DNA from: Acanthacorydalis orientalis
Lineage: Eukaryota > Arthropoda > Insecta > Megaloptera > Corydalidae
Length of the DNA stretch: 64,000 nucleotides
NCBI GenBank assembly: GCA_034766995.1
Contig: CM068318.1
Location: forward strand, 6,644,501-6,708,500
Reading direction: 5' to 3'
Shown here: in pieces, positions 14,536-27,644 of the stretch
Position numbering within the stretch: the stretch's first letter is position 1
Layout of the letters: every line of letters starts with the position of its first letter
The notes under the pieces: generated by a model
Databases searched by the model: none
Seen by the model: only the letters and a program-made list of their open reading frames with translations
Told to the model about the DNA's origin: nothing
Position numbers and translations under genes: made by a program

Positions 14536-15150
14536 GACATTTTGATCAGGAAAAATGTTTTGTTCAATCTAGTGACGGTGTGAAAAATATCATTGTGATA
14601 ATAAATAATGCTTTATAAAATGTATAGTTGATATATTTTTTTTAAAATGATACACAGAAAATCTATTTAGTACTTTATACCTAAACATTTTTTAAATAAT
14701 AAGAACTGCATATCAAAATCATTCATCGACTCTGTAAGAAATTACTTTTTGCAAGAATATAAAATTCCTCGAATAAAAAATTACTAGTCGACGAGCCTTG
14801 TTATATTTTCCTTCAGTCAATATTAATATTTCAGTTTGTATAAGATCAGTAAATAAGGTTATGAAGATTTATTGTTACATTAAGCTCAAAAATTATCCCA
14901 TCATTTCTTCTTTATACATTTTTAAAGCTATATACATTTTGTTTACATGTTTTATAGGTCAATTGAAAAATAAATGGCATATAATATATTTTAAACAATG
15001 CGAGTAGTGACTTGTACTTAAATTTATTTATTACAATATAAAACATTTTATCGCGAGTCCATATTTTTGGGACACCTGTACGCAGATTTTATTTTATAAT
15101 AAAATAAAATTAAATTTCAACATAAGAAAAAAAAATTTAAAACAAACGCT

Positions 15151-15218
15151 CTCGTAAAATATTTGAAATTCGTACCGGAAATTCTAAATTTCTCGTTCCG
15201 GTATTCATATTTTACGAG
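15151..15218. repeat. 68-nt imperfect inverted repeat (hairpin)
   Basis: The left arm starts CTCGTAAAATAT and ends ACCGGAA (15151-15180). The right arm starts TTCCGGT and ends ATATTTTACGAG (15196-15218). The outer 12 bp and inner 7 bp pair perfectly with an asymmetric internal bulge of about 7 nt between them, around a 15-nt loop. The context is non-coding. It could be a MITE relic or an RNA hairpin. Confidence 0.65.
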
Positions 15219-16110
15219 GTGTATGTAAGAATGTTATACAAGAGGGAGATAGTTCAAATCGAGTTTAATTAATTAAATAATTTCATAAGTTCATTCCGCA
15301 TACCTTCATTTTATACTTTACGTCTTTTTATATATCTGCTCGGGTCTGTAATAAAATTTCGTTACTTTATTATTTATAAATATAGAATAACACTGTTCAT
15401 TAAGATTGATTAAATTTCATCATAATAAAATTCTGTAAAAAAAGTCAAAAACACGCGTTTGCATATAAATTGAATTTTAGTTACTTGTCAGTTCGGAAAA
15501 TTATTTTTTTTTGCTGTAATTGATCGGTTGACGTGCTTGATAATTAAATACTTAAAATTTTATAACTTTTCGGTTTGTAATCAACAGCCAAAAAATGTAT
15601 GTTGGTTAAATCTACTACTGAACCGAAATTGAATTTCTATCTAGGATGAGACAGGTAGAATACTGACAGTGATATATAGAAAGAATTGTTTATATAGATT
15701 GGATTTAATAGAATACGAACCAAAAGGTTTAATTAAAGATAATCACTCTTATAAACGATTTATCTAACGAACGTACTCACTATTTTAAGATATTTTTATC
15801 TGTAAAAAGTAAAAAAAAATAATCAAAATTCAGTTAAGTTTCACTGTGGGTCTCGTACAATTTCTAAATATTTAAAGACTGAATGTAAATTGTTCTTTGT
15901 GTCTGAGATTTTCTATGAATTGTGAAGTTTGACATCCTTTGTGATATTTAAACAAGTTTGTTCAATTTTATAGTATACATTTGCGCTCGTTACGAAATTA
16001 AATGACGCTTGCTTATTTGGTTAATTACTTCGTGTGTTCTTTAGTCACCAGATTTCACGTATCGTTAATTCGTACACAAATAATATACACACATACACAT
16101 ACACACACCC

Positions 16111-16141
<31 letters not shown>

Positions 16142-17616
16142 AATTTATATTCTGTTATAATTTTCTTCAAATTGAAAATTAAAGAGCAAACATAATTTCC
16201 TTCAAACTGTATATAAAGATATTATAAATATAAATTAGTTACAAATATATATATATATTTGAAAGACAGTTTGACGGTTTATTTGGAGAATTATAAAATT
16301 ACATTTAGATAAATCGTACTTATATTTGTTAATCAGTTAAAATAAATTCAAATATAATTATAATTAATTAATAATACTTGATTTAAATTTTCTATATTGT
16401 AATTAAAATGGTTACAAAATTATAATCAAAAAAATAGTATTTATGATTATTAGATGGAAAATATATTATAATACTTTTCTAAGATTAAAAGGATTCCAAA
16501 TATAGTTGTTGAAAGTGTAGTAAAATTCATTTTAATTAATGAATTTATCATTTTTTTTCACTCATCGGGATTTTTTTTCCTAGTTATTGAACTGAGTAAA
16601 AAAATTATTTGAAAACTTAAAGATTTTTAAATATTGATGAAAAATTAATATTTGTAAGTAATATTAATTGAATAAGACATTAATTGGCTTTTCCAGTTGC
16701 ATAAGAAAAAATTCAATAGTTCAAGTGAAATGATGAAACAGTTGAGATACATTAGGAAAATTAAGACCGTCTTCGTTATTCGGTTGTTTATTTAAATCAT
16801 TTAATATATTAAATTAAAAGAATAGTGGAACTTCATTTGGGGTTGATTTAAAAATATTAACAACAGTTTTGTTATCATTACAAGCTGCATATTATTGTGA
16901 TCGAAGTTGCACGTTCCAAAAAAATTGAGATTTTACAAAATTAAAATCAAAAATATATTCAAGAACTGTTTAAGGTTTATAAAAAAAGACTAAACTATTA
17001 TAAATGCTTGTATTTTGTATATAAAAAAACAGTCTTACAGTCTCATCTCTTGAACTGAAAAACAACAGATTTATTGATGGCCAATTAGAGAAGACATTTG
17101 TTTATATTGATTTTCTTTAGTAATGATAGTTTTCTTGATTTTTATACCAGTCCATTTCATTGTCTTAAGATTATTCGTTCGTATTGAATTATTGACTTTG
17201 GTTTTGACAAAACAAAATAAAGAGAAATTCATATTTAAAAATAAACAAATAATTCATTCATGAAAACAAATTAATTTTAAGATCATAATATATTTATAAT
17301 AAAAAAGTGACATACTTCTTCAAATAAAAACATTTATTTTTATCTTGTGGAACTTTTCATGTGTTGGATAAATGAATGATGATATTGTAGTTAAATTTAT
17401 TTTATTAAAAATTCCACGATGTATATAATATGATGTTTCTAAACATAAATATTAAAAATAAATTGTGGTATTTGAAGCATTTTGTTGATAAAAATATTTC
17501 AGTATTTCAAAAATTAAATATGAAATTTGATAGATTTTTTTTCATGAATTATAAACATACTTTTAGTGAAAATAAAATTCAAAGCGAATGAATTCAACGA
17601 AGTGACAAGAATGTTA

Positions 17617-17618
<2 letters not shown>

Positions 17619-17657
<39 letters not shown>
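17619..17657. repeat. (TA)n microsatellite
   Basis: A 39-bp TA tract. Confidence 0.9.
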
Positions 17658-17658
<1 letters not shown>

Positions 17659-18086
17659 GAGAGAAAAACTGACTTTTTTGTAATATCTTCATTTATTTCT
17701 TGTCTATAAATAAATATTAAGTTTATTAATTTATCTCTTGGTGTTTTCAAACTGTAAATATTTTTTTTTAGAGAAATATGTTACACTAGAGTTCATTTTT
17801 GTTAAAATAACTTTTCGATCTATTCGAACTAAATTTAAAATTTATTTCAAGTACATACTTGATTTCATATGAATAAATAATTTCAGATCAAAATATTTTT
17901 TTCAAAAAATATTTCAATTGTAAAATACTTCACTGTATACTTTAATTTAAAAAAAGTACGTCTAACCGCAATCTCTATTTCTCATTAAATACAGTTTGCT
18001 TTATTTCACATTTAAATTATCATATTTATGATTTTATTTAGCTTAAATGTCTAGTTGTATGTATTTAATTTAATTTAAGACCCTTG

Positions 18087-18092
<6 letters not shown>

Positions 18093-18150
<58 letters not shown>

Positions 18151-18226
18151 GTTGGTGCAAAAATAATTATGGTTGTTATCGTTTGATAATTATGGAAAAA
18201 ACGCAATTATTTTTGCACTAATCCAA

Positions 18227-18257
<31 letters not shown>
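18093..18257. repeat. (TA)n tract split by a MITE
   Basis: TA runs at 18093-18146 and 18231-18257 flank the 80-bp mariner MITE, which evidently inserted into an existing TA array or seeded its expansion. Confidence 0.9.
18147..18226. mobile_element. 80-bp MADE1-like mariner MITE
   Basis: The element is exactly 80 bp, begins TTAGGTTGGTGCAAAAATAA and ends with the imperfect inverse TTATTTTTGCACTAATCCAA, so the inverted repeats span most of it. It sits inside a (TA)n tract (18093-18146 and 18231-18257), consistent with the TA target of mariner; the 3' TA is now TG. The length and terminal sequence agree with the human MADE1 element, a MITE of the Hsmar1/cecropia-type mariners (as recalled). It has no coding capacity and would have been moved by a transposase supplied in trans. 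Confidence 0.85.
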
Positions 18258-20867
18258 CCATATGAATAGACGATATTATGTATTTTATTCTGTCATAAGG
18301 GATCTAATTAATTTGTATAATTACTCTCAATCATTATATATTGTAGATTATTATATGATGTGATTCTATTCATTTCTTGTTTTGAAGTTATTTTTCTTTC
18401 TGTATTGAGTTCTATAAGTGTACAAACGTCAGACAGAAATTTTAGAGGATTTTAGAGACTCAGTCTGTAAAATCTTGAAGATGGTACATGTGCCAAGACT
18501 AGTAGCGGAGAACAGGCACTCAGATGATTTAAAAGGAAATATTCCATCAAGATAACTCATTTTATATTATTTAGAAACAAATATTTACATTATTTCTTTT
18601 AATTTGCAAAATTGGTCTCTAACTGAACTCCATTGTGTAAAGAATGTTACAGAATATATATATTTCTTACATTGATTATTTCTGTGTTTAACAATAATTA
18701 CATAAATACAAATTTGTTTTTTAATTTTTTTTTAAATAATATTTATATAAAGATAATCTGTTACAATTCAGACCTGAAAACACCATTTAAACTAATGTTG
18801 AATAAAATCTCTCTGAATTATTTTTTTGACGTCTCGTTAACTAAATTAAAAATATCTCCAGGATTTTCTGGTTATTAATTATATTTTCCTTAATTAATTA
18901 CATGAATTATATTTTCCGTACGTGATTTTTCCGTATTTAATTATAAAGACCGAAATCCCGAAACAACAAAATCGAGTTTCAGCAAATCTAGCTGTCAGAG
19001 TATTACAGAAAGTAGCGAATTGTTTGGTTTCTAAAAGGTGTGTGCATGTACATTTGTGTGTGTGAGTGAACGTAATTTCGATGTGCGGTTTTAGTGAAGC
19101 AAACCCGTATGTTTTAAGACTACAACGAACGTGTTTTCATATTGTAATGTGTTGCGGGCTTAAAGTAGCGGTTTCTGAATTACGGATTGCTACTTTACGA
19201 ACAGACAAATTCTGATGAGTTGAGCGGTTGGAGGAGAAAAACTTGTCTCATTAAACACTTGACAATAAATGATAATTTGTCTTGTAATTATAATTCATCA
19301 TTTTTTCTCATAAATACATTTTGATTAATTACTTGAAAATCTTTGAGACGAATTTATTCAATTAAAAATTTAAAAGTGAATAATTAATTAAAGTTCTGAA
19401 ACTATATTAAAACAAATAACTTTAAATATAAGTATACGTTAAAATATTAAATCTCCTCTTGCCGGAAGATAAATGTGGATCATCGGAAAGTTATAAAAAA
19501 ATATTTTTTTATTATATGTAATGTTTTATTTATCTCCTCTGAAAATATCTGAGAGGAAATCATAAAAATATAAATATTTTCATAGAAAATTTCACCGGAA
19601 ATAATTTATTTTTCATTCCGTTATAGTAAGTTAAGGACATGTTCAAAATAAAGAAGATGACTTTTTTATATATAATGTTTGTATATTTTTTATTTGGGAA
19701 CAGAATTTGTTTTCCAACAATTTGGATGTTTGATTTTAAAATAAAAACGCTTTTTTAGTATTTTTTTTTACTATTTTAATCAAAATAATTACTCAAATGT
19801 TTAAATTTTGATTTAGTAAATGTCATCTCATTTGCATGTTTTATAAAAAGGTTTAAAATAAGTTTAGGTAAATATTTTATAATGTGTTTTCTTTTATGTA
19901 TGTATACTGTTTTAAAAACAAACTAAAATGAATATATAACATACATAGAAAAATATGTATAAAACTGATAAGTCCATCGTAAATACACAAACACCGTTTT
20001 TTTTGAATTTATTTTTATGAAAGTACATTTACTTTTTATCTTCAAATAAAAAAGAGAAAATTGTTCGACTACATATACATTTATAAATATTTTTATATTC
20101 ATCAGTTTACAACAACACTGTATGTATATATATATATATGTATAAAGTTCAAGATATACGATATTGTGTGTAAAGGTCTGTATTATGAATATTCATCTGA
20201 ATAATGTTTGTCAAGTCTGCGATGTATTCAGTTAAAATAAGCTCATCATTATTCAGAATGATATGAATTGAAGGTTGAATGAAAAAGCGGAATCTTGTTA
20301 CTGACGTACCATTTTGAATAAGACATTTTGTGGATATTTAGTGTTCTGCTACAGAATCGCGTTTGCGTTTTATTATGGAGATAACTGCCTTAGTTATTCT
20401 TTTATTCGAAACTTTATGAATTCTTTTTTTTTCTTTGTACCAAAATACGTATTGTTTAACGGTAGAAATACATCAAGTTGTTAATATATAAAAAAGAAAG
20501 CATAATATAAAAGGATTTTAAAACATTAACAATTGTAATGACGATTTTAATGAATAGAATATTTCAAAGATTGAAATCAATGTTGATTAAAGTGTGTTTA
20601 ATTATTTGTTCTGCTTTAAATTGAAAGAATAAATGTTGGAAGTTTTTCGATTTTCGTTCTGGATTGAATGAAGTAGAAGCGTTAGATGTTTTATTCTTAT
20701 TTTAAATAATATTGCATGTTTTAGCCCATTTATTTAATTAAAGAAAAAATTATACTTATTTTGATTAAAATTATAAATCACTTATAAATTTATATTGAAA
20801 GTTCTATCAATAATTTTTTTTCATAAATGAATTTTTCTCTTACTTCACAAATAAAAAAAATCTGATC

Positions 20868-20960
20868 GAAAATATTGCATAATTGATTATTAATCACTTT
20901 TGATTTTTGTTTATGCACGTTTCGACAACGATGCCATGAACTTCAAGCACTGATGTCCAG
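20868..20960. repeat. Dispersed palindromic-family repeat, copy 4
   Basis: It reads AATTGATTATTAATCACTTT, then TTTGTTTATGCACGTTTCGA and CAACGATGCCATGAACTTCA. This is the best-preserved plus-orientation core. The reverse complement of the copy at 54655 matches it closely across TTTATGCGTATTTCGACAGC. Confidence 0.6.
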
Positions 20961-21518
20961 TTAAAAATGAACACTAACTAATTATTAAACATTTGTAATA
21001 AAAAAAATTGTGATTTCTGGGGTTAGTGAAGAAATCATCTATGAAAGCAAGTGCATTTTTTAAATTTTGATATTGCTTATATTACATTTAAGATTATAAT
21101 TCCGTTCGTTTTGTTGAGTAAACTGAGTTGAATTAACGGCGTTTTGATTGACGTTTTATATGTCCTTTTCCTTGATAATTAACAATTTGCAAGTGTAACG
21201 ATTTTGTTACTTGAAACAGAATGTTTTAAAGGTCAAGATTGTTCATTAATCGAAAACCATTTGAATATCTGTACGTGTCGGCGGTTGTCACGTTAAATTT
21301 TGTTTAAATTGTATAACGGTATAACTTAAAATGTATAACTGTCAAGAAAGCAGTTATATATTTGGACAGATATTGAAAATGCGAAGAAATCAGTCGTGCA
21401 TAAAGTAATTGTAATTAAAATTTTCTTTAATTAGATACATAATCATTTATAAACGAAATATGTCACAAGAGAGAATGAAAATTGATTGATAGTCCAATTT
21501 GATATCATATATATATAC

Positions 21519-21524
<6 letters not shown>

Positions 21525-21577
<53 letters not shown>
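21525..21577. repeat. (TA)n microsatellite, 53 bp
   Basis: A long pure TA tract preceded by shorter interrupted TACATA units. Confidence 0.9.
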
Positions 21578-21580
<3 letters not shown>

Positions 21581-22477
21581 TACTGAATCAGTAAATTAAA
21601 CCTCCCAGTTTGTTAAAAACTCTTTTTTAACATTAAGTATTCTATACAGAGTAAAATAGTTGATTTGTCTATAAAAAGAGTTAGTAATATTCAATGTTAC
21701 TAATATCAAGCTGAAGCTATTGGTTTAAATATATTGAGTACTTATATTGAAAAGGAAAAATAAGAATATTAAAAAAAGCTGAAAATCTAAAGAAACATTT
21801 TCATAAATTGTTTCTGATTTGAAAAAGAGATATGTTTTAGTAAATATTTATTTCTACAATAGTTTAATATCCCAACAAATAAAATTTGCTTTTTGTGTTT
21901 AATTTGAACTTGAATATTAGGAAATAGAATTTTCTGAATAACTTTCACAAATTGACAATTAGCATACTTCTTTTTACTTGTTAAATGTGCCGAGATTTTC
22001 GTTTTAGCCGATCCATTTGACGGAACTTTCTCTTTTTCAAAACTTAAAAAATTACTCAATTAATATTTGTCCTTATAGCTTATAATCTGATTAAAAATTG
22101 ATTTAATTTAGATTTGAATATATAGACGCTTTGTACATATCTATAAAAAATCAATATATATTAAACAGAAACTGTGTATTATTTGGAGAGTTGACGACTC
22201 TCATCTATTTTTCAATAAAAATATTATTTTAATGAATATTCGAAACATTTAATTCCTAGAACCCATCATAAACACAAATTAATGTCTACTTATTGACTAT
22301 CACAATTTAGAAGCATATTTATTTTACAGAAAATCATTTGATGTCTTTTTCTTGATAAAAATAGATTTAATTAACATTTTAATGAGATATAGAGTATTCT
22401 TATCTTTCGTTTGATCTAGGGAAAACGTGCAAGTTTGAAATTGGAAAATATAGAGCTAATTCTCTCTTTCTTCTTTT

Positions 22478-22478
<1 letters not shown>

Positions 22479-22510
<32 letters not shown>

Positions 22511-22525
22511 GTGTGTGTGTGTGTG
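22479..22525. repeat. Compound (TC)n(TA)n(TG)n
   Basis: Three dinucleotide runs abut: TC to 22496, TA to 22510, GT to 22525. The same TC-to-TA transition recurs near 29923 and 33103. Confidence 0.9.
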
Positions 22526-23081
22526 AATGTATATCAAATCTGAAGCTAATTGAAACCTCATAAATCATCCGCTTAACAATGAAAGTACGTACTAAAGGCA
22601 AAAAGAGCATGTAATTCAAAATGAAAAGATAGGAGTGATAAAATTCCTGTCCAAACCAGTTAAAATACCTTGCGACTACATGTGAAAACAGCTGTTGGAC
22701 AAATTACGTGACACTGATGCTATATATTCACGAGTTGCAGTCTGGCAACTTTGCATTTCTCTTACACGACCCACTACTACATTCGATCGATATACCGACT
22801 GTCACATTAACATCCATATCATGCTGGTCGTTGACAAAACAATATGGCATTCACGTTTGAAAACGGTTGTTTCAAAATGCTATGTAATTAACTGATTTCA
22901 CACGAGAATAAATCAATCGTTTGAAAAACGGGCCAAATCGCTTAGAATTATTTAAAAAAGGGTGTGATGCTTTATCGATTGATGTCTTTGTTCGGTTCGT
23001 TTATACTTTTTTAAAACATATGGTTGATAACACATGATTATTATTAGTTTAAAAATAGTAAATGTACATATATATACATAC

Positions 23082-23084
<3 letters not shown>

Positions 23085-23134
<50 letters not shown>

Positions 23135-23275
23135 CATGTATGTTTACTACTTACACATACAGAAACGACTAAAAACATATGTTGTTTAAACGCATGAATG
23201 ATTTATTTAGAATGTATATTATTTAAATATGTTCAGTAATTAAAGTAGCAAGTAATAAAATAATCTATAAATTAC

Positions 23276-23311
<36 letters not shown>
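23085..23311. repeat. Two (TA)n tracts
   Basis: TA runs at 23085-23129 and 23279-23311. The first is flanked symmetrically by ATACATACAT and ATGTATGCATGTATG, making a larger inverted repeat. Confidence 0.85.
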
Positions 23312-23315
<4 letters not shown>

Positions 23316-23830
23316 ATATTACAATAATTCAACGATTTTTAATTGAATTAAGATATTTAAAAAACAATAAGCAAACATAAGGTTACGAATAATTAAAAAA
23401 CAATCTATCAATGAAAAACTAATATAATAATTTTTAATCTTTTTAATTAGTTGTATGTTTTCTGTAATTATTCTAGTGTAATTATTTTTTAATTTTGTCA
23501 TTTACAATAGAGTAAATTTATGTTTCATCAGCGAACACAAGCTTCAATGAAAAAAGATATAGAGGAAATATGGAGGAGATGTCTTTTTATATCACAGTAA
23601 ATATTAAAAAAAACTAAGAGGGAAAGAAATAAATTCAAAAATAATTTGTTTTTAATACACAGTTCAAATAAGTATTAAAATATATGAAAAATGAACATAT
23701 AAGTTGTCAAATAATCTTATGTGAAACTGTCTTTAATTTATTGTAAATTTAATCAAATTTATTGGGAACTCTTATAAATTTTGTAAAATATTCTGTGTGA
23801 AAAAAGTTTTATAAAACATACAACAAAAAG

Positions 23831-23832
<2 letters not shown>

Positions 23833-23872
<40 letters not shown>

Positions 23873-23896
23873 AGTGTGTGTGTATGTGTGTGTGTG
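23833..23896. repeat. Compound (TA)n(TG)n
   Basis: TA to 23869, then an imperfect TG run. Confidence 0.9.
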
Positions 23897-24341
23897 GCTG
23901 TCTGTCTGTGAGTTTGTGAAAAATCAAACAATTTGGGTATGTTTAAAACATAGACGCTTTTGAAATAAAATTGAATTTGATCGAAAAATGTTGTTATCTA
24001 CTGAAAACGTTTAAAATCATACTAAAGCAGTTGATGTACGTCTATGCGTTGTTTAAAGGAACTTGATTGACATTTATTGAATTATATTAGGCGTGGGCTG
24101 ATAATCCGATTGTTTGTTAAGGCTCATTGGCACTTACAACGTCACGCTCTTCGTATTAATGAATGATGATATAGTGGAAGGTCATCTGATTATTTAGTAA
24201 AATAGAAAATTAACGTATATCTTTAAGAATGAATCGCTACTTTGGAAATCGTTTTTGTTCCTTTTTTCGCAAAAGACGAAATTTTAAATTTCTGGTAGAT
24301 TCTTTTCTGATTATTCTGTTTGTACTTCAATTGAAGTTTAT

Positions 24342-24348
<7 letters not shown>

Positions 24349-24407
<59 letters not shown>

Positions 24408-24408
24408 A
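24349..24408. repeat. Compound (TA)n(TG)n
   Basis: TA to about 24387, then TG to 24408, directly preceding the dispersed repeat at 24412. Confidence 0.9.
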
Positions 24409-24411
24409 TAA

Positions 24412-24541
24412 TGTTAAGAAAATTTATATAAAGAAAATCATGTAAGCTGTCAAGGACAGAGGAAACTTTATTTTAAGAAAAAAGACAAGTTATTACGAAA
24501 TATTCTTTTCACAGATCTCAGTCCAAAAAAATAATAAAAGT
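24412..24541 (+). repeat. Dispersed repeat pair, copy 1
   Basis: About 130 bp starting after a (TA)n(TG)n tract. It contains AGAAAATTTATATAAAGAAA, CTGTCAAGGACAGAGG, TTATTTTAAGAAAAAA and TTATTACGAAATATTCTTT, each found again in order at 29405-29536. No coding frame and no family name can be given. Confidence 0.7.
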
Positions 24542-24635
24542 TCTGTTAAAAAATTTTATACTCGAATAAATATTAAATATCTTCGAACAAGCATAAAAAT
24601 TCTATATTTTATCCCCACAGTTTTCAATTTTGAAG

Positions 24636-24691
24636 GCCCAGAAAAATATCGGTTGCCCCAGACTTCACATTTTCTCTGAAAGGCCCTGTAT
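24636..24691. repeat. GC-rich repeat scrap
   Basis: A short block, AGGCCCAGAAAAATATCGG followed by TTGCCCCAGACTTCACA and AAAGGCCCTGTA, stands out in AT-rich DNA. It resembles the GGCCC-rich ends of some hAT-like DNA transposons, but only in flavour. Confidence 0.25.
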
Positions 24692-25021
24692 AAGAATTAA
24701 AATAATCTACTAGTATATTTTCGACATTATAATATTGTGAGAACGATGGCATCACTATTGAAATTCTCATAAACCGGAATTAAAATAAACGATAATTCAT
24801 TATTGAACATTTTAATTAAAAATGTTTTTTGTGTGTGAATACATGAAAATTCATTTGTAATACTGAATGTAATCACACTGAGAAAACAAATTTATTGTAT
24901 TGGTGTTATACATATGTGTAATAAAATATTTCACACATGATATTAATGTATTGAAACTATTTTAAAGTAAATTGAATGTTCATTAATTTATATGCTTGTT
25001 TATATTAAATTTATTAGATTT

Positions 25022-25068
<47 letters not shown>

Positions 25069-25373
25069 GTAAATAAAGAAATAAATATTTATCTATGTAT
25101 ATAAATATCAAATGATTAACAAAGGAAAAAGACTATTAATTACTGACTAATTTGCCATTAATGTAAAGCCTATCTAAGGTTGTATGTAATTTTTCACCAA
25201 GTATGCGACTGTCTGAATGTCAGCCGAAAGAATAAATCTTAAAAGAAAATCTTAAGTCCTTCTGAGATGAGGGTTGTACACAGGACTAATAACCTTGTCA
25301 AGGAAAAATAATCGTTGCTGTTATTGTGAAGTTACAAAAATTGAAAGGTCAAGGATTGAGTTAGACTGTAGTG

Positions 25374-25413
<40 letters not shown>

Positions 25414-26157
25414 AGTACATACATATATACTCCCCTATTTAAATTTAATTTATGTATATAATGATTAAAAAAATAATATAATCACATAATTGATTAAATA
25501 TACGATCAGGTTAAACATGGATAATCTGTTTATCGTACATAATCGGTTTTTAAATTTATTATTTTTTAACACAACTTTCGATAAAATTATTATTTTACTG
25601 TGTAGAGAAAGTAAATTATGAACAAAAAGAAAGAAAGCATAAAAGTCACTTAACAGAAAGCTGTTAGAGAAGCAACGTTTAAGAAAATTGATAATGGTGC
25701 AGACTTGCGAAAGTGTTCGGGAAAGCTTACTATAAAGGCTGTGACGATTTATCAATACTGAAAGAAGACAATTTGAACACTTGTTATGAGTTAGTAAAGA
25801 ATATAGAAAATGTATGATCGATAAGTGAGTTACAAATGACTTTTTTTCTTTTATATATATATATATATGGTTGTTACACGTTTCTTTGATATTTTTGATA
25901 AACGTATCGTGAGTTTGAGCGTGGATTAACGTGCTTGGCAATTTATTTTGTACTGAATGTGTGAAAGTATATTATTCTTTGATTTTAATATTAATCAAAA
26001 TATAAAATACGGTTGAAAGAAAAATAAAAATTCTGTGGTTTCTTTTTATCAATTTGATTATACCAAGTATTGAATTTTTTTAATACATCTATCTCTTTCA
26101 AATTATAATTATGTGTTTTTTTAGTTGTGATCTCGTTGACAAGATGTTATAATGACA

Positions 26158-26307
26158 TTCATTCTTTTGAATCATTTCAATGTCTGTTACTCAGTTCTAG
26201 TTTTGGTGCTTGTAAGATCTTTAGGTAAATATTAAAGACTAACATTTACCTGAAGATAACGCATGTGTTAGTGGAGAATAGACATTAGTATGATTCAAAA
26301 GAATGAA
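26158..26307. repeat. 150-nt fold-back sequence (long imperfect hairpin)
   Basis: The outer arms are TTCATTCTTTTGAATCAT (26158-26175) and ATGATTCAAAAGAATGAA (26290-26307), a perfect 18-bp pairing. It is followed inward by AATGTCT/AGACATT, and at the apex by AGGTAAAT/ATTTACCT (26223-26230 and 26244-26251) around a 13-nt loop. Pairing between these blocks is partial. No TA or other duplication is visible at the ends. It may be a MITE or a long hairpin RNA source. Confidence 0.7.
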
Positions 26308-27644
26308 CTCTAACGGAACAATGTATTCAACGGATATGTAGATATAAAAAAAATATAATTTTAATTATAAAAAATCTACCGAAATATTTATTTGCCAGAA
26401 CATCTTTCTATTTTTATGTATTATATCAACTTATTTATAAAATAATGTTCAAGAAATTTGTATTCAAATCTACTAAGATACTTATCACAAATTATTAAAT
26501 ATAATAGGAAATTTCCTAAGGTTAATAAAAGTAATTTGGACGTATTTTAAAATTAGATATTGGTTAAAGTGAAACATAAAAAGTCTTTATATTTAAAATT
26601 CTACAAATATAGCTTATTTGATATAATTATTATAATTGAAAATTAGGAAATTCAATTCAATTTCAATTAAATTCTATTTTAAACCATCGGGTCTAATTTG
26701 CGCAATTATATTTACACATTATAACTTTGATATTAAATTTCAACTCACTGATTATAATTAGACTATTAAATTATTTTATTCTCTTTCTCTCTCTCTCTGA
26801 ATATAGATACATATATACTCGTATATATATATATATATATCACTCTAGTTTGGACTAGAATCCAAATACAGGATAAACATATTTAATTTCAAAACGCGGT
26901 ATATATATATATATATATATATAATAGTTTGTATTTGTGTATAAATATTTGAATATAAATCTATGTAAGTTTCAGAATAATGTATATTCCTGGCAATGAG
27001 ATAATCATTTATATGTAGTTACATGAAACATTTTGATCCGAAATGTTTGTATACAAAAGTTCACGTTTGGCCTGAAGGATTTGTATCATGTTTGTGTCGT
27101 GTATGTAAATATATAAAATATAAAGTCTTTTGTAAAATTTACGAATGTTCTGAAATCAAAGTTAATTAAATGTTGAACGTTCTTGAAACAAAAATAATAA
27201 GACTGATGTTGAAATAAAAGAAAATTATACAGCCGTTTGAAATCGGATGAGAAAAAGGAAAAGAATTTTATGTTCCTTTAAAGGATTTTTTTCAAGATAT
27301 AAAATGAAAGAAATATATGATTCAAAATAATGCAGATTTGTTTTTATTTTGTATAATGTGATTTAGTATCTTTTTTTCCTGATTTTTCGTTCCGTTAATA
27401 AAAATTTGTTCAATTTATTAACGATTTTTTTTTATTATATAGCACATAAATCATATTTAAATAAAATCTAGACAAATTTATCGTAAGGTTAATAAATCAT
27501 CTGACCATATAATATTTGTGAAGTGTTTCAGTAAATAATCAATGAGTACAGACTTATTTTTGGACTTTATTCGGAAAAAAAGTTCAAGTTTGTAATCGTT
27601 TTAAAATTCTTTAGAAAGTCAATATATATATATATATATAAATG

